Source: Gammaproteobacteria bacterium (GTDB lineage: Bacteria > Pseudomonadota > Gammaproteobacteria > Steroidobacterales > Steroidobacteraceae). From it: 44,209 nucleotides of DNA. Below are positions 1 to 8,744 of the stretch, in pieces. Under the pieces are notes generated by a model, which saw only the letters and a list, made by a program, of their open reading frames with translations, did no database searches and had not been told where the DNA came from. Made by a program: the position numbers and the translations under genes. The stretch covers positions 1 to 44,209 of the forward strand of contig JAIBJM010000013.1 in NCBI GenBank assembly GCA_020029535.1, given 5' to 3'. Numbering within the stretch: the stretch's first letter is position 1; each line of letters starts with the position of its first letter.

Positions 1-399
1 CGGCGCCAGATGTCGCAGCAGCGGATGGTCATCGGGCGGCGCGTCGGTGTACAGGCAGCTGCCGAAGCGGCGCGGATCATTCAGCCGCAGCGCCTGACCG
101 GAGTCCAGCCGCAGTTCGAGGTGATCGTGGCTCAGTCGCGGTGTGCCGATGGGCAGTACGCGCAGGCTTCCCGACATGCCCAGATGCAGCAGCAGCGTGC
201 CGACATCGAGCCGCAGCAGCAGATACTTGGCGCGGCGCTCCACCGCGAGAATTTTCCGGCCGCTGAGCAGCGCGGGGAGACCGGGAGCTACCGGCCAGCG
301 CAACCGCGCTTCATGCACCGACACTGCGGCAATGACGCGGCCGCGCAGGTGCGGCTCAAGGCCGCGGCGGGTGGTTTCGACCTCGGGCAGCTCGGGCAT
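1..399 (-). CDS. mutM: formamidopyrimidine-DNA glycosylase MutM/Fpg, N-terminal 133 residues (cut by left edge)
   Basis: Base-excision repair glycosylase and AP lyase that removes 8-oxoguanine and formamidopyrimidines from DNA. Reading the minus strand from the ATG at 397-399 gives a protein starting MPELPEVETTRRGL, the hallmark Fpg N-terminus: after Met removal the proline is the Schiff-base nucleophile and the following Glu the general acid. The conserved lysine of the RRAKYLLL segment is near residue 58, and an HLGMSG motif and NDPRRFG segment follow. The frame is still open at base 1, so the H2TH and zinc-finger parts lie outside the window. It sits 24 nt after rpmG on the same strand, the gammaproteobacterial arrangement, and is probably co-transcribed with the ribosomal genes. 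No defects are seen in the visible part. Confidence 0.96.
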   Translation of the reverse strand, partial: MPELPEVETTRRGLEPHLRGRVIAAVSVHEARLRWPVAPGLPALLSGRKILAVERRAKYLLLRLDVGTLLLHLGMSGSLRVLPIGTPRLSHDHLELRLDSGQALRLNDPRRFGSCLYTDAPPDDHPLLRHLAP

Positions 400-423
400 C
401 GCAGGATTCGCGATGCGGCCGGG

Positions 424-579
424 CTACTTGATCTTGGTTTCTTTGTAGGCGACGTGCTTGCGCACGACCGGATCGTACTTGAGCACTTCCATCTTCTCGG
501 GATGCAGGCGCTTGTTCTTCATCGCCACATAGAAGTGGCCGGTCTTCGCCGAAGACAGCAGTTTTACTTTTTCACGCAT
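424..579 (-). CDS. rpmG: 50S ribosomal protein L33
   Basis: 51-residue basic ribosomal protein of the large subunit. The minus-strand translation begins [17 protein letters not shown] and ends KETKIK, a full-length L33. It contains no cysteine, so it belongs to the zinc-independent (C-minus) form, and no zinc ribbon is expected. It lies 13 nt after rpmB and before mutM on the same strand, the standard rpmB-rpmG pair. The gene is short but its identity is clear from the whole sequence. Confidence 0.97.
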   Translation of the reverse strand: MREKVKLLSSAKTGHFYVAMKNKRLHPEKMEVLKYDPVVRKHVAYKETKIK

Positions 580-592
580 GGGCGTTTCCTGC

Positions 593-829
593 TCAGATCC
601 GCTGGCCGCGTGCGCGCAGCTTGGCCACCACGCTCTCGAAACCGTTCTTTTCGATGGTGCGCAGGGCGGCGGTGCTCAGGCGCAGGCTGACCCAGCGCTT
701 TTCGCTCTCCAGCCAGAAGCGCTGGGTATGGAGGTTGGGCAGGAAGCGGCGCCGCTTGCGGTTGTTGGCATGCGAAACGGTATTTCCCGTTTTTGGCCTC
801 TTGCCGGTGATCTGACAGACGCGGGACAT
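593..829 (-). CDS. rpmB: 50S ribosomal protein L28
   Basis: 78-residue large-subunit ribosomal protein starting [16 protein letters not shown], with the basic stretch [13 protein letters not shown] typical of L28. Length and sequence match the bacterial family. A GAGG ribosome-binding site lies 7 nt before the ATG on the minus strand. It is the first gene of an rpmB-rpmG-mutM run; a weak sigma70-like pair (TTTACG at 871-876 and TATTGA at 847-852, 18-nt spacer, both read on the minus strand) lies in the 117-nt gap to the preceding gene and could be its promoter. Confidence 0.97.
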   Translation of the reverse strand: MSRVCQITGKRPKTGNTVSHANNRKRRRFLPNLHTQRFWLESEKRWVSLRLSTAALRTIEKNGFESVVAKLRARGQRI

Positions 830-925
830 GGCAAAACCTCAAAAAATCAATAACTTGGCTTGCGCAGCGACGTAAACGGGCTGCGAAAGGGCGGCTTTTA
901 TATCAGCTGACCGCCCCGGCGGCAA

Positions 926-945
926 CCTCGACCGGCTGGCCGAGG
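926..945 (-). terminator. possible stem-loop after the alcohol dehydrogenase gene
   Basis: An 8-bp hairpin (CCTCGACC / GGCCGAGG, one G-T pair, 4-nt loop) lies immediately after the dehydrogenase stop codon. No T-run follows it on the minus strand, so intrinsic termination is uncertain. Confidence 0.25.
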
Positions 946-946
946 C

Positions 947-2056
<1,110 letters not shown>

Positions 2057-2071
2057 GCGCGATAGATTAGC

Positions 2072-2749
2072 CTAAAGCAGGCCGCGTTCGGCAAACGACA
2101 GGCAGCCGTTGTCGGCCACGATGCAGTGGTCCAGCACCCGGATATCCACCAGGGCCAGCGCTTCGCGCAGCCGGCGCGTGATCAACTCGTCGGCCTGACT
2201 GGGTTCGGCCACACCCGAAGGATGGTTGTGCGCCAGGATCACCGCGGCCGCATTGCGCGCCAGTGCCTGCTTGACCACCTCGCGCGGATGCACACTGGCG
2301 CCGTCGATGGTGCCGCGGAACAATTCATCGAAGGCGATCAGCCGGTGCCGGTTGTCCAGATGCAGGCAGCAGAACAGCTCGTGCGGCTGATCGCGCAGCC
2401 GCGCGATCAGGAAGCGGTGCGTGGCCAGCGGCGAGTCCAGCAGCGGGCCGGCACGCATGGCTTCGGCGTAGTAGCGCCGCGCCAGTTCCAGCGCGGCCTG
2501 CAGCCGGCAGTAACCGGCCACGCCGAGTCCAGGCATGGCCAGCAGCGTGGCGCGCGGTGCATTCAGCAGTTCACGCAATGAGCCATGACCGCCCAGCAGC
2601 TGCCGGCACAGGTCGACGATGTTGAGGCCGCGCACCGGCGAGCTGCCCAGCAGCAGCGCCAGCAGCTCCGCTTCCGACAGCGACTGTGACCCGCTTCCCA
2701 GCAATTTTTCACGCGGCCGCTCACCCACCGGCCAGTCACGCATGCGCAT
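2072..2749 (-). CDS. radC: RadC family JAMM-domain protein
   Basis: Member of the RadC (formerly DNA repair) family; its biochemical role is unsettled. From the chosen ATG the protein is 225 residues: an N-terminal helix-hairpin-helix-like part (LLAMPGLGVAGYCRLQAALEL) and a C-terminal MPN/JAMM metal-binding domain with the signature LAHNHPSG followed by an Asp about nine residues later. The reading frame continues upstream. The alternatives at 2743 and 2770 cannot be excluded, and none has a convincing ribosome-binding site. Starting MRMRDWPVGERPREKLL matches the family's usual beginning. It is divergent from coaBC, as in many gammaproteobacteria, with about 90 nt between. Confidence 0.93.
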   Translation of the reverse strand: MRMRDWPVGERPREKLLGSGSQSLSEAELLALLLGSSPVRGLNIVDLCRQLLGGHGSLRELLNAPRATLLAMPGLGVAGYCRLQAALELARRYYAEAMRAGPLLDSPLATHRFLIARLRDQPHELFCCLHLDNRHRLIAFDELFRGTIDGASVHPREVVKQALARNAAAVILAHNHPSGVAEPSQADELITRRLREALALVDIRVLDHCIVADNGCLSFAERGLL

Positions 2750-2840
2750 GGGGCAAGCATCGGCCGACATGGCTCCAATGTGTGATTCACATATCGGTCG
2801 CGCATGGCACGAAAGGAGGGCACTGGCCGATAATCCGCTC

Positions 2841-4061
2841 ATGCAGGGCAAGCGGGTCATTGTCGGGGTGACGGGTGGCATCGCGGCCTACAAGGCGGCC
2901 GAGCTGGTGCGCCGGCTGGTGGAGCGCGGCGCCCAGGTCCAGGTGGTGATGACCGCCGGGGCGCAGCAGTTCGTTACCGCCACCACCTTTCAGGCCCTGT
3001 CCGGTCGGCCGGTGCGCGACAGCCTGTGGGATGTGGCCGCCGAAGCAGCCATGGGCCATATCGAGCTGGCGCGCTGGGCCGAGCTGATCGTGGTGGCGCC
3101 GGCCAGCGCCGATTTCCTGGCCCGTCTGGCGCATGGTCATGCCGACGATCTGCTGACTACGCTGTGTCTGGCCACCGAGGCGCCGATCGCGGTGGCGCCG
3201 GCAATGAACCGCATCATGTGGGCCAACGCGGCGACGCAGTCCAATGTGGCTTTATTGCAGCAGCGCGGCGTGCAGGTGCTCGGGCCGGCTGCTGGCGATC
3301 AGGCCTGCGGCGAAACCGGTCCGGGCCGCATGCTCGAAGCCGTGCAGATCGCCGACCTGATAGCGCCGGCATTGCAGACTCAGGGTCCGCTCTCGGGCAG
3401 GCGCGTGCTGATCACGGCGGGCCCAACGCGCGAGGCGCTGGATCCGGTGCGTTTCATCAGCAATCGCAGTTCGGGAAAGATGGGTTATGCGGTGGCGCAG
3501 GCGCTGCGCGAAGCCGGCGCCGAGGTGGTGCTGGTCAGCGGGCCGGTGGCGCTGTGCGCACCCCCAGGCGTGCGTCGCGTGGATGTGGAAAGCGCCCAGC
3601 AGATGACGGAGGCCGTGCAGCGCGAACTGCCGGGCACCGCCATTTTCATCGGCGCCGCTGCGGTTGCCGACTACCGTCCCAGCGAATGCGCGGCGGACAA
3701 GATCAAGAAAACCGGCGATTGCATGCAGCTGGCGATGAACCGCACCGAAGACATCATCAGCGCCGTGGCGGCACGCGCCGATCGCCCGTTCGTGGTCGGC
3801 TTTGCCGCCGAGACCACTGCCGTCGAGCAGCACGCCAGGGAGAAGCTGCTGCGCAAGAATCTCGACCTGATCGCGGCCAACGAAGTAGGCGCCTGCAAGG
3901 CCTTCGACTGTGATGAGAATGCGCTGGTGGTGTTGTGGCGCGGCGGACGCCGCGAGCTGCCGAGCGCGCCCAAGCTGGATCTGGCCCGCGCGCTGGTGGC
4001 ATTGATCGCCGAGCGTTACAGCGAACATCCACAGGCTGCGAACCACGCAGCGCACGGTTAG
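2841..4061 (+). CDS. coaBC: bifunctional phosphopantothenoylcysteine decarboxylase / phosphopantothenate-cysteine ligase CoaBC
   Basis: Two consecutive steps of coenzyme A synthesis: CTP-dependent coupling of cysteine to 4'-phosphopantothenate, then flavin-dependent decarboxylation. The 406-residue length is typical. The N-terminal CoaC flavoprotein half shows [31 protein letters not shown], the PAMN motif and the [10 protein letters not shown] loop with the active-site cysteine. The CoaB half begins around residue 185 with [18 protein letters not shown] and SSGKMGYA, then AAAVADYRP and the lysine motif KIKK. The start ATG lies at the family N-terminus. The AAGGAGG at 2811-2817 is about 23 nt upstream, unusually far, so initiation may be weak or different. 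dut follows after 6 nt, probably in one operon. Confidence 0.96.
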   Translation: MQGKRVIVGVTGGIAAYKAAELVRRLVERGAQVQVVMTAGAQQFVTATTFQALSGRPVRDSLWDVAAEAAMGHIELARWAELIVVAPASADFLARLAHGHADDLLTTLCLATEAPIAVAPAMNRIMWANAATQSNVALLQQRGVQVLGPAAGDQACGETGPGRMLEAVQIADLIAPALQTQGPLSGRRVLITAGPTREALDPVRFISNRSSGKMGYAVAQALREAGAEVVLVSGPVALCAPPGVRRVDVESAQQMTEAVQRELPGTAIFIGAAAVADYRPSECAADKIKKTGDCMQLAMNRTEDIISAVAARADRPFVVGFAAETTAVEQHAREKLLRKNLDLIAANEVGACKAFDCDENALVVLWRGGRRELPSAPKLDLARALVALIAERYSEHPQAANHAAHG

Positions 4062-4067
4062 GTCCCA

Positions 4068-4538
4068 ATGACAGAGCAGCGGCGCCGGGCGCTGAAAGTC
4101 CGGATCCTCGATGCGCGCATAGGCAGTGAATTTCCATTGCCGGCCTATGCCACCGGTGGTTCTGCCGGCCTGGATCTGCGCGCCTGCCTCGCCGAACCGC
4201 TGATCCTGCAGCCGGGACAGACCGAGCTGCTGCCCACCGGCCTGTCGATCCATCTGGAAGATCCGGCGCTGGCCGCCGTCATCCTGCCGCGCTCGGGTCT
4301 GGGCCACAAACACGGCATCGTGCTGGGCAATCTGGTGGGTCTTATCGATTCCGACTATCAGGGGCCGCTGATGGTGTCGTGCTGGAACCGCGGCAACGCG
4401 GCATTCACCATCCAGCCCGGCGAGCGTATCGCGCAGCTGGTGGTGGTGCCGGTGGTGCAGGTAGATCTGGAAGTGGTGACGGACTTCGCCACCTCGGCGC
4501 GTGGCGATGGCGGCTTCGGCCACAGTGGCCGGCACTGA
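4068..4538 (+). CDS. dut: deoxyuridine 5'-triphosphate nucleotidohydrolase (dUTPase)
   Basis: Hydrolyses dUTP to dUMP and pyrophosphate, keeping uracil out of DNA and feeding dTMP synthesis. 156 residues with all five trimeric-dUTPase motifs in order: GSAGLDLRA (catalytic Asp region), [27 protein letters not shown], and the C-terminal [10 protein letters not shown] arm that closes over the active site. It is 6 nt downstream of coaBC, the usual gammaproteobacterial order, and ends one base before the convergent DUF4124 gene. Confidence 0.96.
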   Translation: MTEQRRRALKVRILDARIGSEFPLPAYATGGSAGLDLRACLAEPLILQPGQTELLPTGLSIHLEDPALAAVILPRSGLGHKHGIVLGNLVGLIDSDYQGPLMVSCWNRGNAAFTIQPGERIAQLVVVPVVQVDLEVVTDFATSARGDGGFGHSGRH

Positions 4539-4539
4539 A

Positions 4540-5190
4540 TCAGGGATTGGTGGCTGAGCGCGAGGTGAGTTCGCGGTAGCGCGCGATGTCAACGTCGAAC
4601 TGCGCCCGAGTATTGAGCAATTCCTGACGCCGTCTGTCCGCCGCCTTGTGCTGCGCGCGGACTTCGCTCGAAGCGCGCACCAGATCTTCGGCCAGGTCAT
4701 CGGGCATGCGCCGCGCCTTGACGCTGGTGTTGTAGGGCTTGAACTGCTGCGCGCGCACCTGCATGGCTGCCAAGCGCGTATTCAGCGATTCGATGTAGAG
4801 CGCGGCGGCCTTGATCTGGCCATCAATCTGGTCGAGGCGCTCGTCGCGCAGACGTTCGATGTCACGTATCGAGGTGTAGGTGGTCAGCAGGAAACGGTCG
4901 TGCTGCTGGCGCTGCTGCTGATCCTGCTGGCGACGCTTGTCCTCTTCCAGCTGCTGGGCATTGCGGCGCGCATTCTCGCGCTGCAATTCGACGCCCTGGT
5001 TGTTCAGCACGCGGCTTTCGCCCTGGGAGAATTCTGGCGGCACGGCATCGCCATAATGGCGCTGGCCGTCCTTGTCCACCCACATGTAGTTACGGCCATC
5101 GGACGACTTGGTGGACGCATTGCTGGCCGGCAGGGCAGGCGCGCCCATCGCGATCGCGCCTAGCAACAACAGAATCCGTCGGAATTGCAT
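4540..5190 (-). CDS. exported DUF4124 domain protein with coiled coil
   Basis: 216-residue protein of unknown function. Residues 1-25 form a Sec signal peptide (MQFRRILLLLGAIAMGAPA...). A short DUF4124-like module follows with the recognisable pattern YMWVDKDGQRHYGDAVPPE. The rest is charged and glutamine-rich (QQQRQQ), predicted as a long coiled coil. A periplasmic location is therefore likely. The ATG at 5188-5190 was chosen because the signal peptide begins there; the open frame extends upstream but reads as arginine-rich noise overlapping pyrE. It lies 44 nt after pyrE on the same strand and ends against dut with a 1-nt gap. DUF4124 proteins of gammaproteobacteria are widely seen but have no assigned reaction. 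Confidence 0.85.
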   Translation of the reverse strand: MQFRRILLLLGAIAMGAPALPASNASTKSSDGRNYMWVDKDGQRHYGDAVPPEFSQGESRVLNNQGVELQRENARRNAQQLEEDKRRQQDQQQRQQHDRFLLTTYTSIRDIERLRDERLDQIDGQIKAAALYIESLNTRLAAMQVRAQQFKPYNTSVKARRMPDDLAEDLVRASSEVRAQHKAADRRRQELLNTRAQFDVDIARYRELTSRSATNP

Positions 5191-5234
5191 GCCGGCATTG
5201 TGCACGCCGGCCACGGCGCTGCAAGTGTTCGGTT

Positions 5235-5885
5235 CTAGATTCCGTATTGCGCGCGGTAGTTGCGCATGGCGGCCAGCGCCGCGGCATCGACGCCTGCTGC
5301 ACCGCCGGCCTCCAGCGCGGCAATCAGGCCGGAAAGTGTGAGGATGCTCACGCATTGCAGGCCAAACTGCGCCGCCACTTCCTGCACGGCGGATTGGTTG
5401 CCCTGACCGCGTTCCTCCCGGTCCAGCGCCAGCGCCACGCCCGCCGGTGTGGCGCCCTGCTGACGGATCAGTTCCACCGATTCGCGGATGGCGGTGCCGG
5501 CCGTGATCACATCATCGACGATGACCACCCGTCCGTGCAGCGGGCTGCCGACGATGAGTCCGGCTTCGCCATGATCCTTGGCTTCCTTGCGGTTGAAGGC
5601 CCATGGCAGATTGCGGCCATGATGGCTGGCCAGCGCGCAGGCCGTGGTCGCCACCAGCGGTATGCCCTTGTAGGCCGGGCCGAACAGCATGTCGAACTGC
5701 AATCCCGAGGCCACCAGCGCGGCGGCATAGCACTGTCCGAGCTGTGCCAGTGAGTTGCCGTCGTTGAACAACCCGGCATTGAAAAAGTACGGACTGATGC
5801 GACCCGACTTCAGCGTGAATTCACCGAAGCGCAGCGCCTGTCGCGCCAGCGCCAGCTGTACGAACTGCTGCTGATATTCCTGCAT
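5235..5885 (-). CDS. pyrE: orotate phosphoribosyltransferase
   Basis: Converts orotate and PRPP to orotidine 5'-monophosphate in de novo pyrimidine synthesis. 216 residues, the family length. Visible features are the orotate-binding N-terminal part ([16 protein letters not shown]), [10 protein letters not shown], and the PRPP-binding motif [12 protein letters not shown] near residues 121-132. It is divergent from the AmpG-like gene with only about 22 nt between the start codons, so the two promoters must overlap the neighbouring coding starts or be read from further in. Confidence 0.97.
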   Translation of the reverse strand: MQEYQQQFVQLALARQALRFGEFTLKSGRISPYFFNAGLFNDGNSLAQLGQCYAAALVASGLQFDMLFGPAYKGIPLVATTACALASHHGRNLPWAFNRKEAKDHGEAGLIVGSPLHGRVVIVDDVITAGTAIRESVELIRQQGATPAGVALALDREERGQGNQSAVQEVAAQFGLQCVSILTLSGLIAALEAGGAAGVDAAALAAMRNYRAQYGI

Positions 5886-5907
5886 GTGTGCACGGTATCA
5901 TGCGTAC

Positions 5908-7200
5908 ATGCAAAATTTCCTGCGCTCGCTGCGACCCTATCTTGAAAAGGAATCGCTGGCAGCATTCTTTCTCGGCCTCTCTTCCGGATTCCCGTACGCA
6001 ATGATCGGCGCAACGCTGACCACGCGGCTGGCGCAGGACGGCATCAACAAGCGCACCGTCACCGCATTCACGCTGGCCTTCCTGGTCTACAACCTGAAGA
6101 TCTTCTGGGCCTGGATGGTGGATGGCATCCGTCTGCCGCTGCTGGGCCGGCTCGGCCAGCGCGTGTCGTGGATGCTGCTGGGCGGCGCGCTGGTGATTGC
6201 CGCCGTGCTGAACCTGGCCTTCGTCGATCCGGGCGCCGACATCGGCGCCACCGTCATCGCCGCGGTGTTGGTGGGCATCGCCGGCGCCACCTACGACATA
6301 GTCATCGATGCCTATCGCATCGAAACATTGAAGCCCTATCAGCTGGGCGTGGGCTCGGGCATGTCGCAGTATGGCTGGCGCATCGGTTCGGCCGGCGCTG
6401 CGGCGTTGGCACTGGTGCTGGCGAACCGTTATGGATGGATGGTTGGCTATGCCGCCTGCGCCGCGCTGGCCCTGCCGGCGATTTTCACCGCGCTGATCCT
6501 CGGCGAGCCCGTTCGACACATGGTGACCAATACGCGGCAGGGCCTGGCGCAGGTATGGAATTCCATCGTCGGACCGCTGAGCGAATTCTTCCGGCGCAGC
6601 GGTGCCTGGCTGGTGCTGGTCTTCATTCTGGTGCACAAGATTGGCGACACGTTGTCGCAGCTGACAGTGCGTCTGCTGTTCAATGAGCTGGCTTTCACCA
6701 ACGACGAAGTTGCGTTGTACGACGTGGGTGTGGGCTTCTGGGCCTACCTGGTCGGCATCTTCATCGGCGGCTGGTTGTACGTGAAGATGGGGCTGAAGAA
6801 CTCGGTGCTGCTGGCGCTGGTGCTGATGTGCGTGTCCAACTTCGGCTTCGCCTGGCTGGCCACCGTCGGTCACAGCAACCAGGGGCTGGCCGCCGCGATG
6901 GCTTTCGAGAATGCGGCCAGTGGCTTTGGCGGAGTGGTGGTGACCGCCTACTTTTCGGCGCTGTGCAATCTGCGCTACACGGCGGCGCAGTACGCGCTGA
7001 TCTCGGCCGCTACCAGCGTGCTGGGTCGGTTATTCACCGGGACGCAATCCGGCGCGCTGATCGAGAGCATGGGCTTCGTGAATTTCTACATCCTGACCGG
7101 CCTGGTGGCGCTGCCGGGCATCGCGTTGTTCTGGTACATGATGAAACGCGGCTTCATCGACAGCTCGCTGGGTTCGGCGGGCACCGTCAACGGACGATGA
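5908..7200 (+). CDS. AmpG-like MFS permease (muropeptide transporter family)
   Basis: 430-residue major facilitator superfamily membrane protein with about 12 hydrophobic segments. The beginning (SLAAFFLGLSSGFPYAMIG) and LAFLVYNLKIFWAWMVDGIRLP resemble AmpG permeases, which import GlcNAc-anhydromuropeptides from the periplasm for peptidoglycan recycling. ATG 5908 was preferred over 5884 because the protein family begins near this point; 5884 would overlap the pyrE start codon. Its stop overlaps the start of a small Rieske protein (ATGA), indicating translational coupling. Substrate is inferred from family only; no ampD or ampC homologue is visible nearby. Confidence 0.85.
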   Translation: MQNFLRSLRPYLEKESLAAFFLGLSSGFPYAMIGATLTTRLAQDGINKRTVTAFTLAFLVYNLKIFWAWMVDGIRLPLLGRLGQRVSWMLLGGALVIAAVLNLAFVDPGADIGATVIAAVLVGIAGATYDIVIDAYRIETLKPYQLGVGSGMSQYGWRIGSAGAAALALVLANRYGWMVGYAACAALALPAIFTALILGEPVRHMVTNTRQGLAQVWNSIVGPLSEFFRRSGAWLVLVFILVHKIGDTLSQLTVRLLFNELAFTNDEVALYDVGVGFWAYLVGIFIGGWLYVKMGLKNSVLLALVLMCVSNFGFAWLATVGHSNQGLAAAMAFENAASGFGGVVVTAYFSALCNLRYTAAQYALISAATSVLGRLFTGTQSGALIESMGFVNFYILTGLVALPGIALFWYMMKRGFIDSSLGSAGTVNGR

Positions 7201-7583
7201 GCGCCGAAATCGATCTCGAGCGCGTGTTGTGCCGGCTTGCCGATCTGCAGATCAGCGGCTGTCGTGAGTTCAGGCTGGGCGGCGGCGAATGGCCGCTGCG
7301 CGGCTTTGTGGTGCGCACCCGGGATGGCGTGCGCGCCTACGTCAATCGCTGCGCGCATCTGCGCTATCCGTTGAACTATGCCGAAGACCGCTTCCTCAGC
7401 TACGACGGCAGCATGATTGTCTGCTTCGTGCACGGCGCATTGTTCGAAAAGGAAAGCGGCTATTGCGTGGCCGGGCCCTGCGCGGGTCTGTCGCTGGCGC
7501 CGGTGCCGGTGCGGCTGGAAGGCGACCTGGTGCTGCTGTCCGAAGCAGTGGATCCCGCGGAATTCGCTGCGCGCTACGAGTGA
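7197..7583 (+). CDS. small Rieske-type [2Fe-2S] protein
   Basis: 128-residue soluble protein with a full Rieske cluster-binding pattern: C52-x-H54 (NRCAHLRYPL) and C76-x2-H79 (VCFVHGALF), then the usual GYCVAGPCAGL loop. No catalytic oxygenase domain or transmembrane segment is present, so it would act as an electron carrier or ferredoxin-like component. Its start overlaps the stop of the AmpG-like permease by the ATGA sequence, so it is coupled to that gene. It ends 7 nt before the convergent DUF6763 gene. The partner enzyme is unknown. Confidence 0.88.
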   Translation: MSAEIDLERVLCRLADLQISGCREFRLGGGEWPLRGFVVRTRDGVRAYVNRCAHLRYPLNYAEDRFLSYDGSMIVCFVHGALFEKESGYCVAGPCAGLSLAPVPVRLEGDLVLLSEAVDPAEFAARYE

Positions 7584-7590
7584 GCCCGCA

Positions 7591-7902
7591 TCATTCGAAC
7601 AGATCCAGCCCTTCCAGACGGCCTGCGTTCAGACGGCGCTCTTCTTCGAGGCCGCTGCCATTATTGCGCTCATCTTCAGGCGCGATGTCCACCGAGCCGC
7701 TCCAGTCCTCGGGTGCTTCGGCCTTTTGAATGTCGCCGGCGCTGGCTTCCGTTTGCCAGTCTTCGACGTCCATCTCTTCCAGCGTGCCGTCGAAATACTG
7801 GATCTCGATGGTGCCGTCTTCGTCGTCGATGGCCACCACCTCGAACAGTTCGCCCCCGCGCATGCGATACCACTCGCCAATGGTTGCGTGATGCGCGCTC
7901 AT
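7591..7902 (-). CDS. DUF6763 family small acidic protein
   Basis: 103-residue, strongly acidic protein of unknown function. The core GEWYRMRGGELFEVVAIDDE, IEIQYFDGTLEEMD and PEDWSG fits what is known of DUF6763 proteins from gammaproteobacteria (recognition from memory of the pattern). No signal peptide or membrane segment; probably cytosolic. A strong AGGAGG lies 6 nt before the chosen ATG on the minus strand, which decides the start against the longer open frame. It lies about 90 nt downstream of trmB on the same strand. Confidence 0.8.
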   Translation of the reverse strand: MSAHHATIGEWYRMRGGELFEVVAIDDEDGTIEIQYFDGTLEEMDVEDWQTEASAGDIQKAEAPEDWSGSVDIAPEDERNNGSGLEEERRLNAGRLEGLDLFE

Positions 7903-7993
7903 GCGGGGCCTCCTGAAGGTTGGCTGATGGCGATTGCGATTGATGGTGCGCCTCGGAGCGCAGCCGTTCAAGGTCAATTTTTCCTGCGCAGCA

Positions 7994-8686
7994 TCAATTG
8001 ACGCGTTTCCATAACAAATCGCGTACCACATGCCCGAGCCGCAGCCCGCGCGTTTCGAAGCGGGTGGGAGCGCGGTACGATGGGCGGTCGATGTAATCGC
8101 TCGCGATCGCGCAATTCCCGAGTTGCGCACAGCTGCGCAACACTTCAGTCATGTGCGCAGCGTAGGGTTCCCAGTCGGTAGCCAGATGCAGTGAGCCGCC
8201 GAGGCGCAGGCGCGAGGCCAACAGCGCAACGAATGGCGGCTGGATCAGCCGTCGCTTGTGATGGCGCTTCTTCGGCCAGGGATCGGGGAACAGGATCTGC
8301 ACCTGATCCAGCGATCCGGTCGGGAGGTGTTGCAGCATCTCGACGGCGTCGGCGCGCAGCACGCGCAGATTGGTGACTCCGGCGGCTTCGGCCGCCAGCA
8401 ACAGGCTGCCTACACCCGGCGGATGCACTTCGATGCCCAGAAAGTTGCGCTCCGGTTCGGCCGCGGCGCGCGCCACCAGATGCGAGCCATTGCCAAAGCC
8501 GATCTCCACGGTGGTGGGGGCAACCCGGCCGAATATCATCGCCAGATCGAGCGGTTCGCTGCCGGCATCGACGCCGAATCGCGGCCAGAGCTCGCTCAGC
8601 GCGCGCTGCTGTGCGGCTGTGATGCGCCCGCCGCGCACCACATACGAACGCACTGCCCGCTGCGACTTCTCATTGGGTTCACTCAT
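7994..8686 (-). CDS. trmB: tRNA (guanine-N7)-methyltransferase TrmB
   Basis: SAM-dependent methylation of G46 in the variable loop of tRNAs. From the chosen ATG the protein is 230 residues. The SAM-binding glycine motif VEIGFGNGSHL is at about residues 60-70. The family signature FPDPWPKKRHHKRR follows, then TDWEPYA and the C-terminal PTRFETRG motif that binds tRNA. The open frame continues upstream for more than 100 codons but that part reads as serine/alanine-rich antisense of the next gene, so MSEPNEKSQRAVRSYVVR is taken as the start. It is divergent from the vWA-protease gene set with about 58 nt between. Confidence 0.95.
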   Translation of the reverse strand: MSEPNEKSQRAVRSYVVRGGRITAAQQRALSELWPRFGVDAGSEPLDLAMIFGRVAPTTVEIGFGNGSHLVARAAAEPERNFLGIEVHPPGVGSLLLAAEAAGVTNLRVLRADAVEMLQHLPTGSLDQVQILFPDPWPKKRHHKRRLIQPPFVALLASRLRLGGSLHLATDWEPYAAHMTEVLRSCAQLGNCAIASDYIDRPSYRAPTRFETRGLRLGHVVRDLLWKRVN

Positions 8687-8692
8687 CTTTGC

Positions 8693-8721
8693 TTGTGATG
8701 CCGGAGGGGTCTGGCTATAAC
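8693..8721 (+). promoter_or_regulatory. sigma70-like promoter for the MoxR/vWA gene set
   Basis: TTGTGA (8693-8698), a 17-nt spacer and TATAAC (8716-8721) form a plausible -35/-10 pair (4/6 and 5/6 matches). The predicted start is near 8728. An AGAGGGG ribosome-binding site lies at 8732-8738, followed after 6 nt by the TTG start codon at 8745, giving a leader of under 20 nt. Confidence 0.5.
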
Positions 8722-8744
8722 AGATCGATAAAGAGGGGTCGCGC

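Noticed and set aside
4191-4560. Search for a terminator between dut and the DUF4124 gene
   Set aside because: The two stop codons are one base apart; no stem-loop with a T-run is visible there.
8689-8721. TTGCTT as the -35 of the vWA-unit promoter
   Set aside because: Spacing to TATAAC is 21 nt; TTGTGA gives 17 nt and fits better.
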